Below, one piece after another: positions 42,572 through 50,717 of a stretch of DNA of 64,000 bases. The position numbers and the translations under genes were made by a program. The notes beneath the pieces are model-generated. The model worked only from the letters and a program-made list of their open reading frames with translations, was not told the DNA's origin and did not search any database. Location of the stretch: NCBI GenBank assembly GCA_937952305.1, contig CALFZO010000052.1, forward strand, positions 166,850 to 230,849. The letters run 5' to 3'. The stretch comes from an uncultured Anaerolineales bacterium (lineage in GTDB: Bacteria; Chloroflexota; Anaerolineae; Anaerolineales; UBA6663). How positions within the stretch are numbered: the first letter of the stretch is position 1; every line of letters starts with the position of its first letter.

Positions 42572-42700
42572 CGCCGTTTGAGTTTTCAAGAAGAGGCCGC
42601 TGCAACACGGGTGCCCGATCAGCCTGATAGTAGCACAAGCCCCGTTGCGCCGGAGCGCTGCCCGGATGCAAAGGCCAGCCGCGTCGGCCTGATCTCGCCG

Positions 42701-42727
42701 CCGGCCCGCGGGCCGGACGGCTATAAT
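42701..42727 (+). promoter_or_regulatory. -10 element preceded by a perfect 16-bp palindrome
   Basis: CCGGCCCGCGGGCCGG (42701-42716) is a perfect palindrome ending 5 nt before TATAAT (42722-42727), where a -35/spacer operator would lie. The ATG of the hydrolase is 44 nt further on. GC-rich composition makes chance palindromes more likely. Confidence 0.45.
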
Positions 42728-42771
42728 CACGCCCTGGGCCAGATCGGCCCGCCACGACGACTGGCTGCCGC

Positions 42772-44001
42772 ATGACCCATCCTTTTGCCCTGGGTGTGAA
42801 CTACTGGCCGCGCCGCAAAGCCATGTACTGGTGGTCGGACTTCGACCCCGGCGAAGTCCGGGATGATTTCGCCCTGCTGCAGGCGCTGGGTTTTGATTGC
42901 GCGCGCGTCTTCCTGCTCTGGGATGATTTCCAGCCCGAACCCGACTTAGTCTCGCGCGCCGCGCTCGATCATCTGGCTCAGGTCTGCGACCTGGCCCAGG
43001 CGCACGGCCTGCGCCTGAACATCACGTTTTTCACCGGCCACATGAGCGGACCCAACTGGGCGCCGCGCTGGCTGCTGGGCGGGCCGCGTCGAGCCGTGCG
43101 GGCCAGCCAGCCGCTCGGCGTGGCCCAGGTGGTCAGCCGCGGCCGCTTGACCCGCGCCGGCTACCGCAACCCCTACACCGATCCGCTGGCGCTGGCGGCC
43201 GAGCGGCTGCTGCTGCGGACCGTCGTCGGCGCGCTCAAGGATCACCCAGCCGTCTGGCTGTGGAACCTGGGCAACGAGCCGGACATCTTCGCCTGGCCGC
43301 CGAACGCCGCCGTCGGCGCGGCCTGGGTGCGCGCGCTGGCCGACCTCATCCGGTCGCTGGCGCCCCAGCCGGTGACCTGCGGCCTGCACGTCGACAGCCT
43401 GCACCGCGACAACGGCCTGCGTGTCCACCAGGTCTTCGACGCCTGCGATCTGGCCGTCATGCACGCCTATCCGATGTACCTGCCCTGGGCGCGCCATCCC
43501 CTCGATCCCGATGTGGTGCCCTACACTTGCGCCCTGACGGCGGCGCTGAGCGGCAAGCCCGTCCTCATGGAGGAGTTCGGCGGCTGCACGGCGCCACCGG
43601 GCCAGCCGTCGCAGTACTGGACCTGGACCGCGGCCGGCCTGCCGTTCCGCCAGTTCATGGCCTCGGAGGAGGCGCTGGCCCGCTATCTCGAACAGGTGCT
43701 GCCTCGGCTGGTGCAGGTTGGCGCCCTCGGCGCGCTGGTGTGGTGCTTCGCCGACTACGCCCAGGAGTTGTGGGATCGCCCACCCTGCCGAGACTGGCGC
43801 CACGAGCGCCACTTCGGCCTGGTGCGGCCGGACGGGTCCCTCAAGCCCCACGCCGCTGTTCTGCAGCGCTTTGCGGCAACAAGGCCGCAGGTGCAGCGAG
43901 CCGCCCCTGCCCGGCTTCCAATCACGCCCGAGACCTTTTACCGCTTCCCGATCGCACACCTGCTCCGGCTCTACCCGCGCTACCTCGCCCTCAGCGCCTG
44001 A
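42772..44001 (+). CDS. GH5-like (clan GH-A) glycoside hydrolase
   Basis: 409-residue TIM-barrel hydrolase without signal peptide. The acid/base Glu is E169 in WNLGNEPDIF and the nucleophile is E268 in VLMEEFGG, the clan GH-A pair. The N-terminus GVNYWPRRKAMYWWSDFDPGEV resembles GH5 mannanase/cellulase-like and some GH42-like proteins. It probably cleaves a beta-linked oligosaccharide in the cytoplasm. It is preceded by TATAAT and followed after 78 nt by the MttB-family gene with its own promoter. Exact family and substrate uncertain. Confidence 0.75.
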   Translation: MTHPFALGVNYWPRRKAMYWWSDFDPGEVRDDFALLQALGFDCARVFLLWDDFQPEPDLVSRAALDHLAQVCDLAQAHGLRLNITFFTGHMSGPNWAPRWLLGGPRRAVRASQPLGVAQVVSRGRLTRAGYRNPYTDPLALAAERLLLRTVVGALKDHPAVWLWNLGNEPDIFAWPPNAAVGAAWVRALADLIRSLAPQPVTCGLHVDSLHRDNGLRVHQVFDACDLAVMHAYPMYLPWARHPLDPDVVPYTCALTAALSGKPVLMEEFGGCTAPPGQPSQYWTWTAAGLPFRQFMASEEALARYLEQVLPRLVQVGALGALVWCFADYAQELWDRPPCRDWRHERHFGLVRPDGSLKPHAAVLQRFAATRPQVQRAAPARLPITPETFYRFPIAHLLRLYPRYLALSA

Positions 44002-44042
44002 GTCGCATGACCTTCGTCACTGGCCGCCTGCCTGTACTCACC

Positions 44043-44048
44043 TATAAT
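44043..44048 (+). promoter_or_regulatory. -10 element of the mttB-family gene
   Basis: TATAAT, 31 nt before ATG 44080. No good -35. Confidence 0.5.
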
Positions 44049-44079
44049 GGGCGAATAACTCCTGTTCGGAAAGGCTCGT

Positions 44080-45561
44080 ATGCCGCCTCATCGCCAGACC
44101 CGCCGTGCCGCGTCCACGCCCGCGCCCGTCCTACCCGACCTCCCGCACCGACAGCCGCGCCTGACGATGTTGGAGCGCGATGACTGCCTGCAGATCCACC
44201 TGGCCTCACTGGACGTCCTGCGCCGCACCGGCGTGCGCGTCTACAACCCGGAGGGGCTGCGGCTGCTGCGAGAGGCCGGCGCCGCCGTCGATGGTGAGCT
44301 GGTCCGCCTTCCGCCCTCGCTGGTGGAGCAGGCCCTGGCCACGGCGCCGGCCGCCTTCACCCTGCATCAGCGCGGGAGCACGGAGGCCGCCCTCCAGCTG
44401 GACGGCCAGCACGTCTACTTTGGAACCGGCTCAGACACGCTGCGCTACCTGGACCCGCGCACCGGCCAGCGCCGGGATTATCAGACCGCCGACCTGGCCG
44501 ACGTGATGCGGCTGTGTGACGCGCTGCCCGAGATCGGCTTCGTCATGTCCACGGGCATCCCGCGCGACGTGCCGACGCAGACCTACTTCCGCTACCAGTT
44601 CGCGACGATGCTGCGCCACACCGTCAAGCCGATCGTCTTCGTGTGCAACGACCGGGCCGATATCGCCGCCATCCACGCCATGGCCGCGGCCGCCGCCGGC
44701 GGCGCGGATCGGCTGGCGCAATCTCCGACGCTGCTGCTCTACTCCGAGCCGACCACGCCGCTGCAGCACTCGCTGGAGGCCGCCGACAAGCTGCTCTTCT
44801 GCGCCGAGCATGGCATTCCGGTGACGCACTCGCCGGCGCCGATGATGGGCGGCACGGCCCCGATCACGGTGGCCGGCGCAGTGGTGCTGGGCAACGCCGA
44901 GATGCTCAGCGGCCTGGTCATGCACCAGCTCAAGCGCCCGGGCGCGCCCTTCCTGTACGGCCACGGCGTCCATCACCTGGACATGAAGGAGATGATCAGC
45001 GTCTACGGCGCGCCGGAGTTCCAGCTGGCGCGCGTCTTCGCCGCCGAGATGGGGCGCTTCTACCGCCTGCCGGTGTGGGGCTACTCCGGCCACTCGGACA
45101 GCAAGGTGGCAGACGGCCAGGCCGCGGCCGACGCCCAGTTCTCGGTGCTGGTGGCGCTGCTGGCGCGCACCAACCTCAACCACGACGTCGGCTATTTGGA
45201 GAGCGGGCTGACCGGTTCACCCGAGATGATGGTGCTGACCGACGAGATCATCGCGCAGACGCGCTGCTTCGCCCGCGGCGCGCGCGTGGACGCCGAAGCG
45301 CTGGCCGTCGACGTGATCAATGCGGTGGGGCCGGGCGGCGAGTTCCTGAGCCACGCCCATACCATGGCGCACTGGCGCGAGCTGTGGCTGCCCGGCGTCT
45401 TCGACCGGCAGCGCCTGGGGCCGTGGGAGGAGCGCGGCGCCAAGACCGTCAACCAGCGCGTGCGTGAGAAGACGCTCTCGCTCCTGGACACGCATCTCGT
45501 GCCGCCGCTGCCGGATGCCGTGGACGCCGAGATCGATCATATTTTGCGGACGGCGGCGTGA
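44080..45561 (+). CDS. Trimethylamine methyltransferase (MttB) family protein without pyrrolysine
   Basis: 493-residue MttB superfamily corrinoid-dependent methyltransferase. The TIM-barrel body is recognisable (TGVRVYNPEGLRLLREAGA, SPAPMMGGTAPITVAGAVVLGNAEML, GYSGHSDSKVADGQAAAD). The frame is open with no internal TAG, so it belongs to the non-pyrrolysine group, known members of which demethylate glycine betaine or related quaternary amines. No corrinoid protein or reductive activase gene is next to it in this window. It is followed after 90 nt by the molybdopterin oxidoreductase, possibly co-transcribed. Confidence 0.85.
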   Translation: MPPHRQTRRAASTPAPVLPDLPHRQPRLTMLERDDCLQIHLASLDVLRRTGVRVYNPEGLRLLREAGAAVDGELVRLPPSLVEQALATAPAAFTLHQRGSTEAALQLDGQHVYFGTGSDTLRYLDPRTGQRRDYQTADLADVMRLCDALPEIGFVMSTGIPRDVPTQTYFRYQFATMLRHTVKPIVFVCNDRADIAAIHAMAAAAAGGADRLAQSPTLLLYSEPTTPLQHSLEAADKLLFCAEHGIPVTHSPAPMMGGTAPITVAGAVVLGNAEMLSGLVMHQLKRPGAPFLYGHGVHHLDMKEMISVYGAPEFQLARVFAAEMGRFYRLPVWGYSGHSDSKVADGQAAADAQFSVLVALLARTNLNHDVGYLESGLTGSPEMMVLTDEIIAQTRCFARGARVDAEALAVDVINAVGPGGEFLSHAHTMAHWRELWLPGVFDRQRLGPWEERGAKTVNQRVREKTLSLLDTHLVPPLPDAVDAEIDHILRTAA

Positions 45562-45651
45562 AGCCATCTGCGGCGGCGCCCGCCAGCCTCCCCTAGCGCC
45601 CGGCCGCGCGGCGGGGGCCCGGGTCCGCCGACCTGATTTGGGCAACTAACG

Positions 45652-47820
45652 ATGAGCACAAACTCTCAGACCCTGGCCGGCTTGTGCGGCATCTGCCCGT
45701 CCGGCTGCGGCGTCGAGATCCATCTGGAAGACGGCCGGATCACGCGCCAGAGCCCGCGGCCGGAACACCCCCTCGGCCTGGTCTGCCCGCGCGGCCTGCG
45801 CGCGCCCGAGATCGTCTACTCCCCGGACCGGCTCTTGTACCCGCAGAAACGCGTCGGCGCGCGCGGCGCAGGCCGCTTCGAGCGCATCACCTGGGACGAA
45901 GCCTACGCCCTCATGGTGCGCGAGCTGCGCCGCCTGGCCGACGCGCACGGGCCGGAAACGGTGACGATGTACACCGGCCGCGGCAACTTCGAGTTCGGCC
46001 TGAACGAGGCGTTTGCGCCGGCTGGCACCGCCGAGTCGTCGGCCAACGCCGTGCTCTTCCCGTTCGGGTCGCCCAACACCACCGGCGTGGGCGCGCTGTG
46101 CTACGTCTCCTACGGCTTGATCGCGCCGCGCGCCTGCTTCGGCGAGTACATGCGCGAGGTCGAGGAAGACCTGGAACACGCCGCTCTGATCTTCGTCTGG
46201 GGCGAGAACCCGGCCACCGATTCACCGCCGCTCAACCTGCGCCGGCTGAAACACGCCCAGGCGCGCGGCGCCCGGATCGTCGTCATCGACCATCGCCGCA
46301 GCGAGACCGCGCGCGCCCTGCGCGCCGAGTGGATCGGCGTGCGGCCCGGCACCGATGGGGCGCTGGCGCTCGGCCTGCTGCGCGAGTTAATCGAGACCGG
46401 GCGCGTGGATCACGACTTCGTCCAGAACTGGACGCACGGTTTTGAGGCGCTGCGCGACTATGCCGCCGGCTTCCCGCCGGAACGGGTGGAGCAGATCACG
46501 GGCGTGCCGGCCGCGGCCGTGCGTGCGCTGGCGGACGCCATCGCCGCCGCGCGCGGCTTTGCGGTGCTCATGTACAGCGGCCTGGAATACTCCAACAGCG
46601 GCGTGCAGGCCATCCGCGCCGTGCTCACGCTGCAGGCTCTCACCGGCCACCTGGATACGCCGGGCGGCAAGCTCATCAAGCCGCGCGACCGGCTGCGCTT
46701 CAACCGCATCCTGACCGAGCCGCCCGCCGGTGCGCGCCGCCCCATCGGCGCCGACGAGTTCCCGATCTACTACGAGGTCCGCCGTGAAGCGCACGCCGGC
46801 CTGCTGCCGCAGGCCATCCTGGAGGGCCGGCCCTACCCGGTCACCGGCCTGATCGTCAGCGGCGCGTCGTTGATCACGGCCTGGCCAGACCCCGATCTCT
46901 GGCGCCGGGCCCTCGGCGCGCTGGAATTTCTGGTCGTCGCCAACCGCTTCCCCACCGCCGACGCCGCCTATGCCGACCTGCTCCTGCCGGCGACGACCAT
47001 GTTCGAGATCGAGTCCTACATGGACTACGGCGGCTGGGTGCAGCACCGGCGCCGCGTGATCGAGCCGGTGGGCGAGGCCCGTAACGACTACCTGATCTGG
47101 GCAGAGCTGGCGCGCCGCCTGGGTTACGGCCACCTCTGGCCGCAGACGGAAGCGGAGCTGGTGGCGCGTTTCTTGGAGGGGACCGGGTTCACGCTGGACG
47201 CTCTGATCGCCAATCCGGACGGCTTGCCCTACCCTGAGCCCGCGCCGACGTATCGCAAGTATGCCCGCGGCGCGCTGCGGCCGGATGGGCAGCCCGGCTT
47301 CAACACCCCCACCGGCAAGTTTGAGCTCACTTCAGAGTGGTTCCGCGGCCACGGCTACGAGCCGCTGCCCGTCTACGTCGAGCCCACCGAAGGGCCGCTG
47401 GCCGCACCCGAACTGGCCGCGCGCTTCCCGCTGGTGCTTAACACCGGCGCGCGCCTCCAATCCGATTTCCGCTCGCAGCACCACAACATCCCCTCGCTAG
47501 TGGCCATGCAGCCATGGCCGCTGGTGCACCTGCACCCGGACGACGCCGCGGCGCGCGGTTTGCGCGACGGCGACCTCGTGGACGTGGTCACGCCGCGCGG
47601 CCGGGTCCCCTTCCGCCTGCGCGTCAACGCCGACCTCGTGCGCGGCGCTGTCGAGGCCAACATGGGCGGCGGCGGCCCGCTCGGTCCGCAGGCCTGGCAA
47701 CAGTGCAACGTCAATGTCCTGACCGATCCCGAGAACCGCGACCCGATCTCGGGCTTCCCGGTCTACAAGGCGCTGCTGTGCGACGTGGTACGAGCGACTG
47801 ACGCTCCGGCCGACATCTGA
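45652..47820 (+). CDS. Molybdopterin-dependent oxidoreductase (DMSO reductase family)
   Basis: 722-residue molybdoenzyme catalytic subunit. The N-terminal [4Fe-4S] motif is C12-x2-C15-x3-C19-x25-C45. Cys150 in GVGALCYVS is the likely Mo ligand position. The MGD-binding blocks follow (IFVWGENPATDSPPLNLRR, VVIDHRRSETAR, GVRPGTDGALALGLL) and the C-terminal molydopterin dinucleotide-binding domain has FRSQHHNIPS. There is no twin-arginine signal, so it is cytoplasmic, like formate-dehydrogenase-like or assimilatory types. No electron-transfer subunits are adjacent. Substrate unknown; the link to the MttB-type gene suggests one-carbon metabolism (inference). Confidence 0.85.
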   Translation: MSTNSQTLAGLCGICPSGCGVEIHLEDGRITRQSPRPEHPLGLVCPRGLRAPEIVYSPDRLLYPQKRVGARGAGRFERITWDEAYALMVRELRRLADAHGPETVTMYTGRGNFEFGLNEAFAPAGTAESSANAVLFPFGSPNTTGVGALCYVSYGLIAPRACFGEYMREVEEDLEHAALIFVWGENPATDSPPLNLRRLKHAQARGARIVVIDHRRSETARALRAEWIGVRPGTDGALALGLLRELIETGRVDHDFVQNWTHGFEALRDYAAGFPPERVEQITGVPAAAVRALADAIAAARGFAVLMYSGLEYSNSGVQAIRAVLTLQALTGHLDTPGGKLIKPRDRLRFNRILTEPPAGARRPIGADEFPIYYEVRREAHAGLLPQAILEGRPYPVTGLIVSGASLITAWPDPDLWRRALGALEFLVVANRFPTADAAYADLLLPATTMFEIESYMDYGGWVQHRRRVIEPVGEARNDYLIWAELARRLGYGHLWPQTEAELVARFLEGTGFTLDALIANPDGLPYPEPAPTYRKYARGALRPDGQPGFNTPTGKFELTSEWFRGHGYEPLPVYVEPTEGPLAAPELAARFPLVLNTGARLQSDFRSQHHNIPSLVAMQPWPLVHLHPDDAAARGLRDGDLVDVVTPRGRVPFRLRVNADLVRGAVEANMGGGGPLGPQAWQQCNVNVLTDPENRDPISGFPVYKALLCDVVRATDAPADI

Positions 47821-47845
47821 CAAGCGGCCCTGTCTCCGCTATAAT
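47817..47845 (+). promoter_or_regulatory. Promoter of the cyclic-nucleotide-binding protein
   Basis: CTGACA (47817-47822, overlapping the stop of the oxidoreductase gene), 17-bp spacer, TATAAT (47840-47845). One mismatch to consensus: the best-matching promoter in the window. The leader is about 165 nt. Confidence 0.8.
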
Positions 47846-47941
47846 CACCTCGATCCCGAACCGGCCTCCTGATCGGCCTGCACCTGGCCGAAACCCAGAA
47901 CCGCTCTCAACCCCAGCGCCCGGCTGCTTAAGCGCCTTCGC

Positions 47942-47982
47942 GGCGCGCCCCTGTCGGCGGACACCGCCCGGACGGGCGCGCC
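47942..47982 (+). promoter_or_regulatory. Stem-loop in the 5' leader of the cyclic-nucleotide-binding gene
   Basis: GGCGCGCCC (47942-47950) pairs perfectly with GGGCGCGCC (47974-47982) around a 23-nt loop that can itself pair (CTGTC/GGACA). It ends 22 nt before the RBS, so it could affect translation or mRNA stability. Confidence 0.45.
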
Positions 47983-48016
47983 AGCCTAGGCCCGCGCACT
48001 CAGCAAGGAGACCGTG

Positions 48017-48382
48017 ATGTCCGCTTCATTGAACATGCTCAGTCACGAGGGCAACAGCCAGCCGTTCGCGGCCGGCCAGGTGATCTTCAAAGAGGGTGAC
48101 CCCGGCGAAGTCATGTATTTCGTCGTCGAGGGCGAAGTCGAGATCAGCCTGGGCGACCGGATGCTCAACCATGTCGTTCAGGGCGGCATCTTCGGCGAGA
48201 TGGCGCTGATCGACGACGCGCCGCGCAGCGCCACCGCCGTGGCCAAGACGGACTGCCGCCTGATCCCGATCAGCCAGCGCCGCTTCGTCTTCCTGGTGCA
48301 AAGCATGCCGTACTTCGCGCTGCAGGTGATGTCGGTGATGGCCGAGCGCCTGCGCCGCTCCCTGGCCAACTCAGCCGCCTGA
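48017..48382 (+). CDS. Stand-alone cyclic-nucleotide-binding domain protein
   Basis: 121-residue protein made only of a CRP-type cNMP-binding fold (FAAGQVIFKEGDPGEVMYFVVEGEVEI; phosphate-binding cassette GGIFGEMALIDDAPRSATAVA, with the conserved E and R). No DNA-binding helix-turn-helix follows, unlike CRP/FNR. It is therefore a soluble cAMP/cGMP sensor or a structural module acting on a partner protein. AAGGAG is 6 nt before ATG 48017; GTG 48014 is less well placed. Its 3' end overlaps the convergent ROK gene by 12 nt. Confidence 0.87.
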   Translation: MSASLNMLSHEGNSQPFAAGQVIFKEGDPGEVMYFVVEGEVEISLGDRMLNHVVQGGIFGEMALIDDAPRSATAVAKTDCRLIPISQRRFVFLVQSMPYFALQVMSVMAERLRRSLANSAA

Positions 48383-49327
48383 GCGGACCAGCGGCTCCGC
48401 CAGGGCCACCGCCCCCCACAACGGCGACTCGCCACCCAGCGCAGCCGGCACGATCGACGCCGGAGTGCGCGCCCGGAGTTCTGGCAGCACAAAGTCGGTG
48501 GCGGTCGCGCGCAGAGCCTGCCAGTACACCGAGCCGGCGCCGGCCACGCCTCCGCCGATGATGACGCGCTCCGGGTTCAGCAGCGTCAGCGCGTAGCCGA
48601 GGCCCTGCCCCAGCGCGCGCGCAGCCGACTCCATCACCGCGATCGCCGGATCCGACCCAGCTTGGGCGGCGGCGTCCACGTCAGCGGCCGTCCAGGGCGC
48701 GCCTGGCCGCGGCGCGCGCGCATTCATCATCCGGGCGATGTTGGTGCCCGAGCCGAGCGCCTCCACACAGCCGCGCTTGCCGCACACGCACGGCGGCCCG
48801 GCCGGGTCGAGGGCCAAGTGGCCGATCTCGCCGGCCAGGCTGTCCGCGCCGCGCTGCACGCGCCCCTCCAGCACCCAGCCGCCGCCGATCCCGGTGCTGA
48901 CGGTCACATAGAACAGGCTGGCGCAGCCCTGCCCGGCCCCGTAGCGCCACTCCCCCAGCGCCGCGACGTTGGCGTCGTTGTCCACGCTCACGGGCACACG
49001 ATAGCGTTCCCGCACCATCTCGGCCAGCGGCGCCGCCTCCCAGCCCGGCACGTGATGCGAGAGGAAGACCTGGCCGGTGCGCCAATCGACGGGACCGCCG
49101 AAGCTCACGCCAACCGCCGCGAGCTCGCCGCCCTCAGCCGCCTGTTCGGCCAGCAATCCATCCGCCAACTGGAACATCAACGCCCGGTCCGCCTGGCCGT
49201 CGCTATTGGGCGGCGCGGGCTGACGGCGTCGGGCGCGCCAGACTGAGGCGCCGGCCTCGATCAGCGCCGCCGCATGTTTGGTGCCGCCGAAGTCGAGAGC
49301 CAAGATGAGCGCCGGATGAGAAGTCAT
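48371..49327 (-). CDS. ROK family sugar kinase
   Basis: 318-residue ROK protein without the N-terminal DNA-binding domain, so a kinase rather than a repressor. ATP-binding motif LDFGGTKHAAAL lies at the N-terminus, the catalytic Asp is in VDNDANVAALGE, and the ROK zinc signature is GHLALDPAGPPCVCGKRGCVEALGSG-like (CxCGxxGCxE). It would phosphorylate glucose, N-acetylglucosamine or N-acetylmannosamine at C6; the sugar is not determined. GGAGG is 7 nt before the ATG. Confidence 0.88.
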   Translation of the reverse strand: MTSHPALILALDFGGTKHAAALIEAGASVWRARRRQPAPPNSDGQADRALMFQLADGLLAEQAAEGGELAAVGVSFGGPVDWRTGQVFLSHHVPGWEAAPLAEMVRERYRVPVSVDNDANVAALGEWRYGAGQGCASLFYVTVSTGIGGGWVLEGRVQRGADSLAGEIGHLALDPAGPPCVCGKRGCVEALGSGTNIARMMNARAPRPGAPWTAADVDAAAQAGSDPAIAVMESAARALGQGLGYALTLLNPERVIIGGGVAGAGSVYWQALRATATDFVLPELRARTPASIVPAALGGESPLWGAVALAEPLVRSGG

Positions 49328-49501
49328 CGCCCGCCTCCTTGAAAGCCTAATCAGCCGTTAATCGGGCCAGTGGTCGGCCGCCCGGGCACCCGTATTTTGC
49401 CACCAACGGCGGCGGCAGCCGGGAGAACCGGGCACGCCCTGGTCAGCGTACATCATATGCGGTCAGTTCCCGGCGGCCCGCGGCCCGCCGGGCGGCGATG
49501 A

Positions 49502-49507
49502 TACAAT
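49502..49507 (+). promoter_or_regulatory. -10 element of the polysaccharide gene pair
   Basis: TACAAT, 20 nt before ATG 49528, leaving a leader of about 13 nt. It argues against the in-frame ATG at 49498, which would precede the transcript. Confidence 0.5.
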
Positions 49508-49527
49508 CGCGGTCTTTCTGCCCAACT

Positions 49528-50715
49528 ATGCGCCTGTGCGTGGTCTCCCCCTTCCCGCCTGAAATCTCAGGCGTCGGCCAGTACGGCTGGCACCTCACCG
49601 CCGGCCTGGCTCGGACTGGGCGCTTTGAAGCCATCACCGTCCTGGCCGACCAGGGCCGTGAGAGCGGCCAACCCAGCCCGCATCCGGCCGTTACAGTGCG
49701 GCACCTCTGGCGCCGCGATGATCCAGGCGCGGTGGTGGCGCTCTGGCGCGCGCTGCGCACCGACCGTCCGGACGCGCTCTGGTTCAATGCCGGCCTGACC
49801 ATGTTCGGGCGCTCGCGAGCCGCCAACTTTCTCGGGTTGTGCCTGCCCGCCCTGGCCCGGCGTGCCGGCCTGCGCGTCGTCGTCACGCTGCACGAGGTCT
49901 TCGAGGCCGCGCGCTTGCGGAGCCTCGGCCTGCCCAACGGCCGCTTCACCCAGGCCGGCGCGCAGGCGGCCACCCACTTGCTGCTCGGCGCGGACGCCGT
50001 CGGCGTCACCCTGCGCCGCTACGCCGACCTGCTCCACCAGCGTTACGGCGCGCGCAACGTGCACCATCTGCCGATCGGCGCGTACACGCGCGTCGGGCTG
50101 GCGCCGCGCCCGGCTGATGCGCCGCCGAACGACTGCCTGTTCTTCACCAGCCTGGCGCCGCACCGCGGCCTGGAGGCGTTGCTGCCGGCCTTCCAGGCGG
50201 CGCGCGCCCGCTATCCCGAGGCGACGCTGACGATCGCCGGGAGCGAGCACCCGCGCTTCCCGGGCTATTCCGAACAGGCGCGGGCCGACGCGCGCGGCCT
50301 GCCCGGCGTGCGCTGGCTGGGGCCGCGCGGCGAGGCCGAAGTGCACGCCCTCTTCGCGCAGACCCGCGTGGTGGTGGTGCCGTATCTGGCCACGACCGGG
50401 GCCTCCTCCGTGCTCAGCCGCGCCGCGGCGCTGGGACGCCCGGTGATCGCCAGCGACCTCCCCGACCTGCGCGCCACAGCCGAGGAAGTGGGACTGCGCG
50501 TGGTGTGGACGCCGCCCGGCGATGCCGCCGCCCTGGCGCGCGCCCTGGTTGAGCTGCTGGATTATCCCGCCCGCCAGGCCGAGTTGGCGCGCCACAACGC
50601 CGAGGTCATGCGCGCCCTGTCCTTGGAGGTGACCAGCGCGCGTTACGCCGATCTGCTGACCCCCAACCAGCCGTCCCTGGCGCCCGCCCCGCACCGCGCC
50701 GCCGACCAGGCTTGA
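49528..50715 (+). CDS. GT4-type glycosyltransferase
   Basis: 395-residue GT-B fold glycosyltransferase. It begins MRLCVVSPFPPEISGVGQYG with the glycine-rich acceptor loop; the C-terminal donor domain includes APHRGLEALLPAFQAARAR, TIAGSEHPRF and the family E-x7-E region around ALGRPVIASDLPDLRATAEEVGL. It is likely part of exopolysaccharide or glycolipid assembly, with the polymerase-like gene that starts 2 nt after its stop. ATG 49528 is chosen because of the -10 element at 49502. Donor sugar unknown. Confidence 0.85.
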   Translation: MRLCVVSPFPPEISGVGQYGWHLTAGLARTGRFEAITVLADQGRESGQPSPHPAVTVRHLWRRDDPGAVVALWRALRTDRPDALWFNAGLTMFGRSRAANFLGLCLPALARRAGLRVVVTLHEVFEAARLRSLGLPNGRFTQAGAQAATHLLLGADAVGVTLRRYADLLHQRYGARNVHHLPIGAYTRVGLAPRPADAPPNDCLFFTSLAPHRGLEALLPAFQAARARYPEATLTIAGSEHPRFPGYSEQARADARGLPGVRWLGPRGEAEVHALFAQTRVVVVPYLATTGASSVLSRAAALGRPVIASDLPDLRATAEEVGLRVVWTPPGDAAALARALVELLDYPARQAELARHNAEVMRALSLEVTSARYADLLTPNQPSLAPAPHRAADQA

Positions 50716-50717
50716 CG

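Noticed and set aside
44080..45561. Pyrrolysine-containing MttB
   Set aside because: The frame is open from start to stop with no in-frame TAG.
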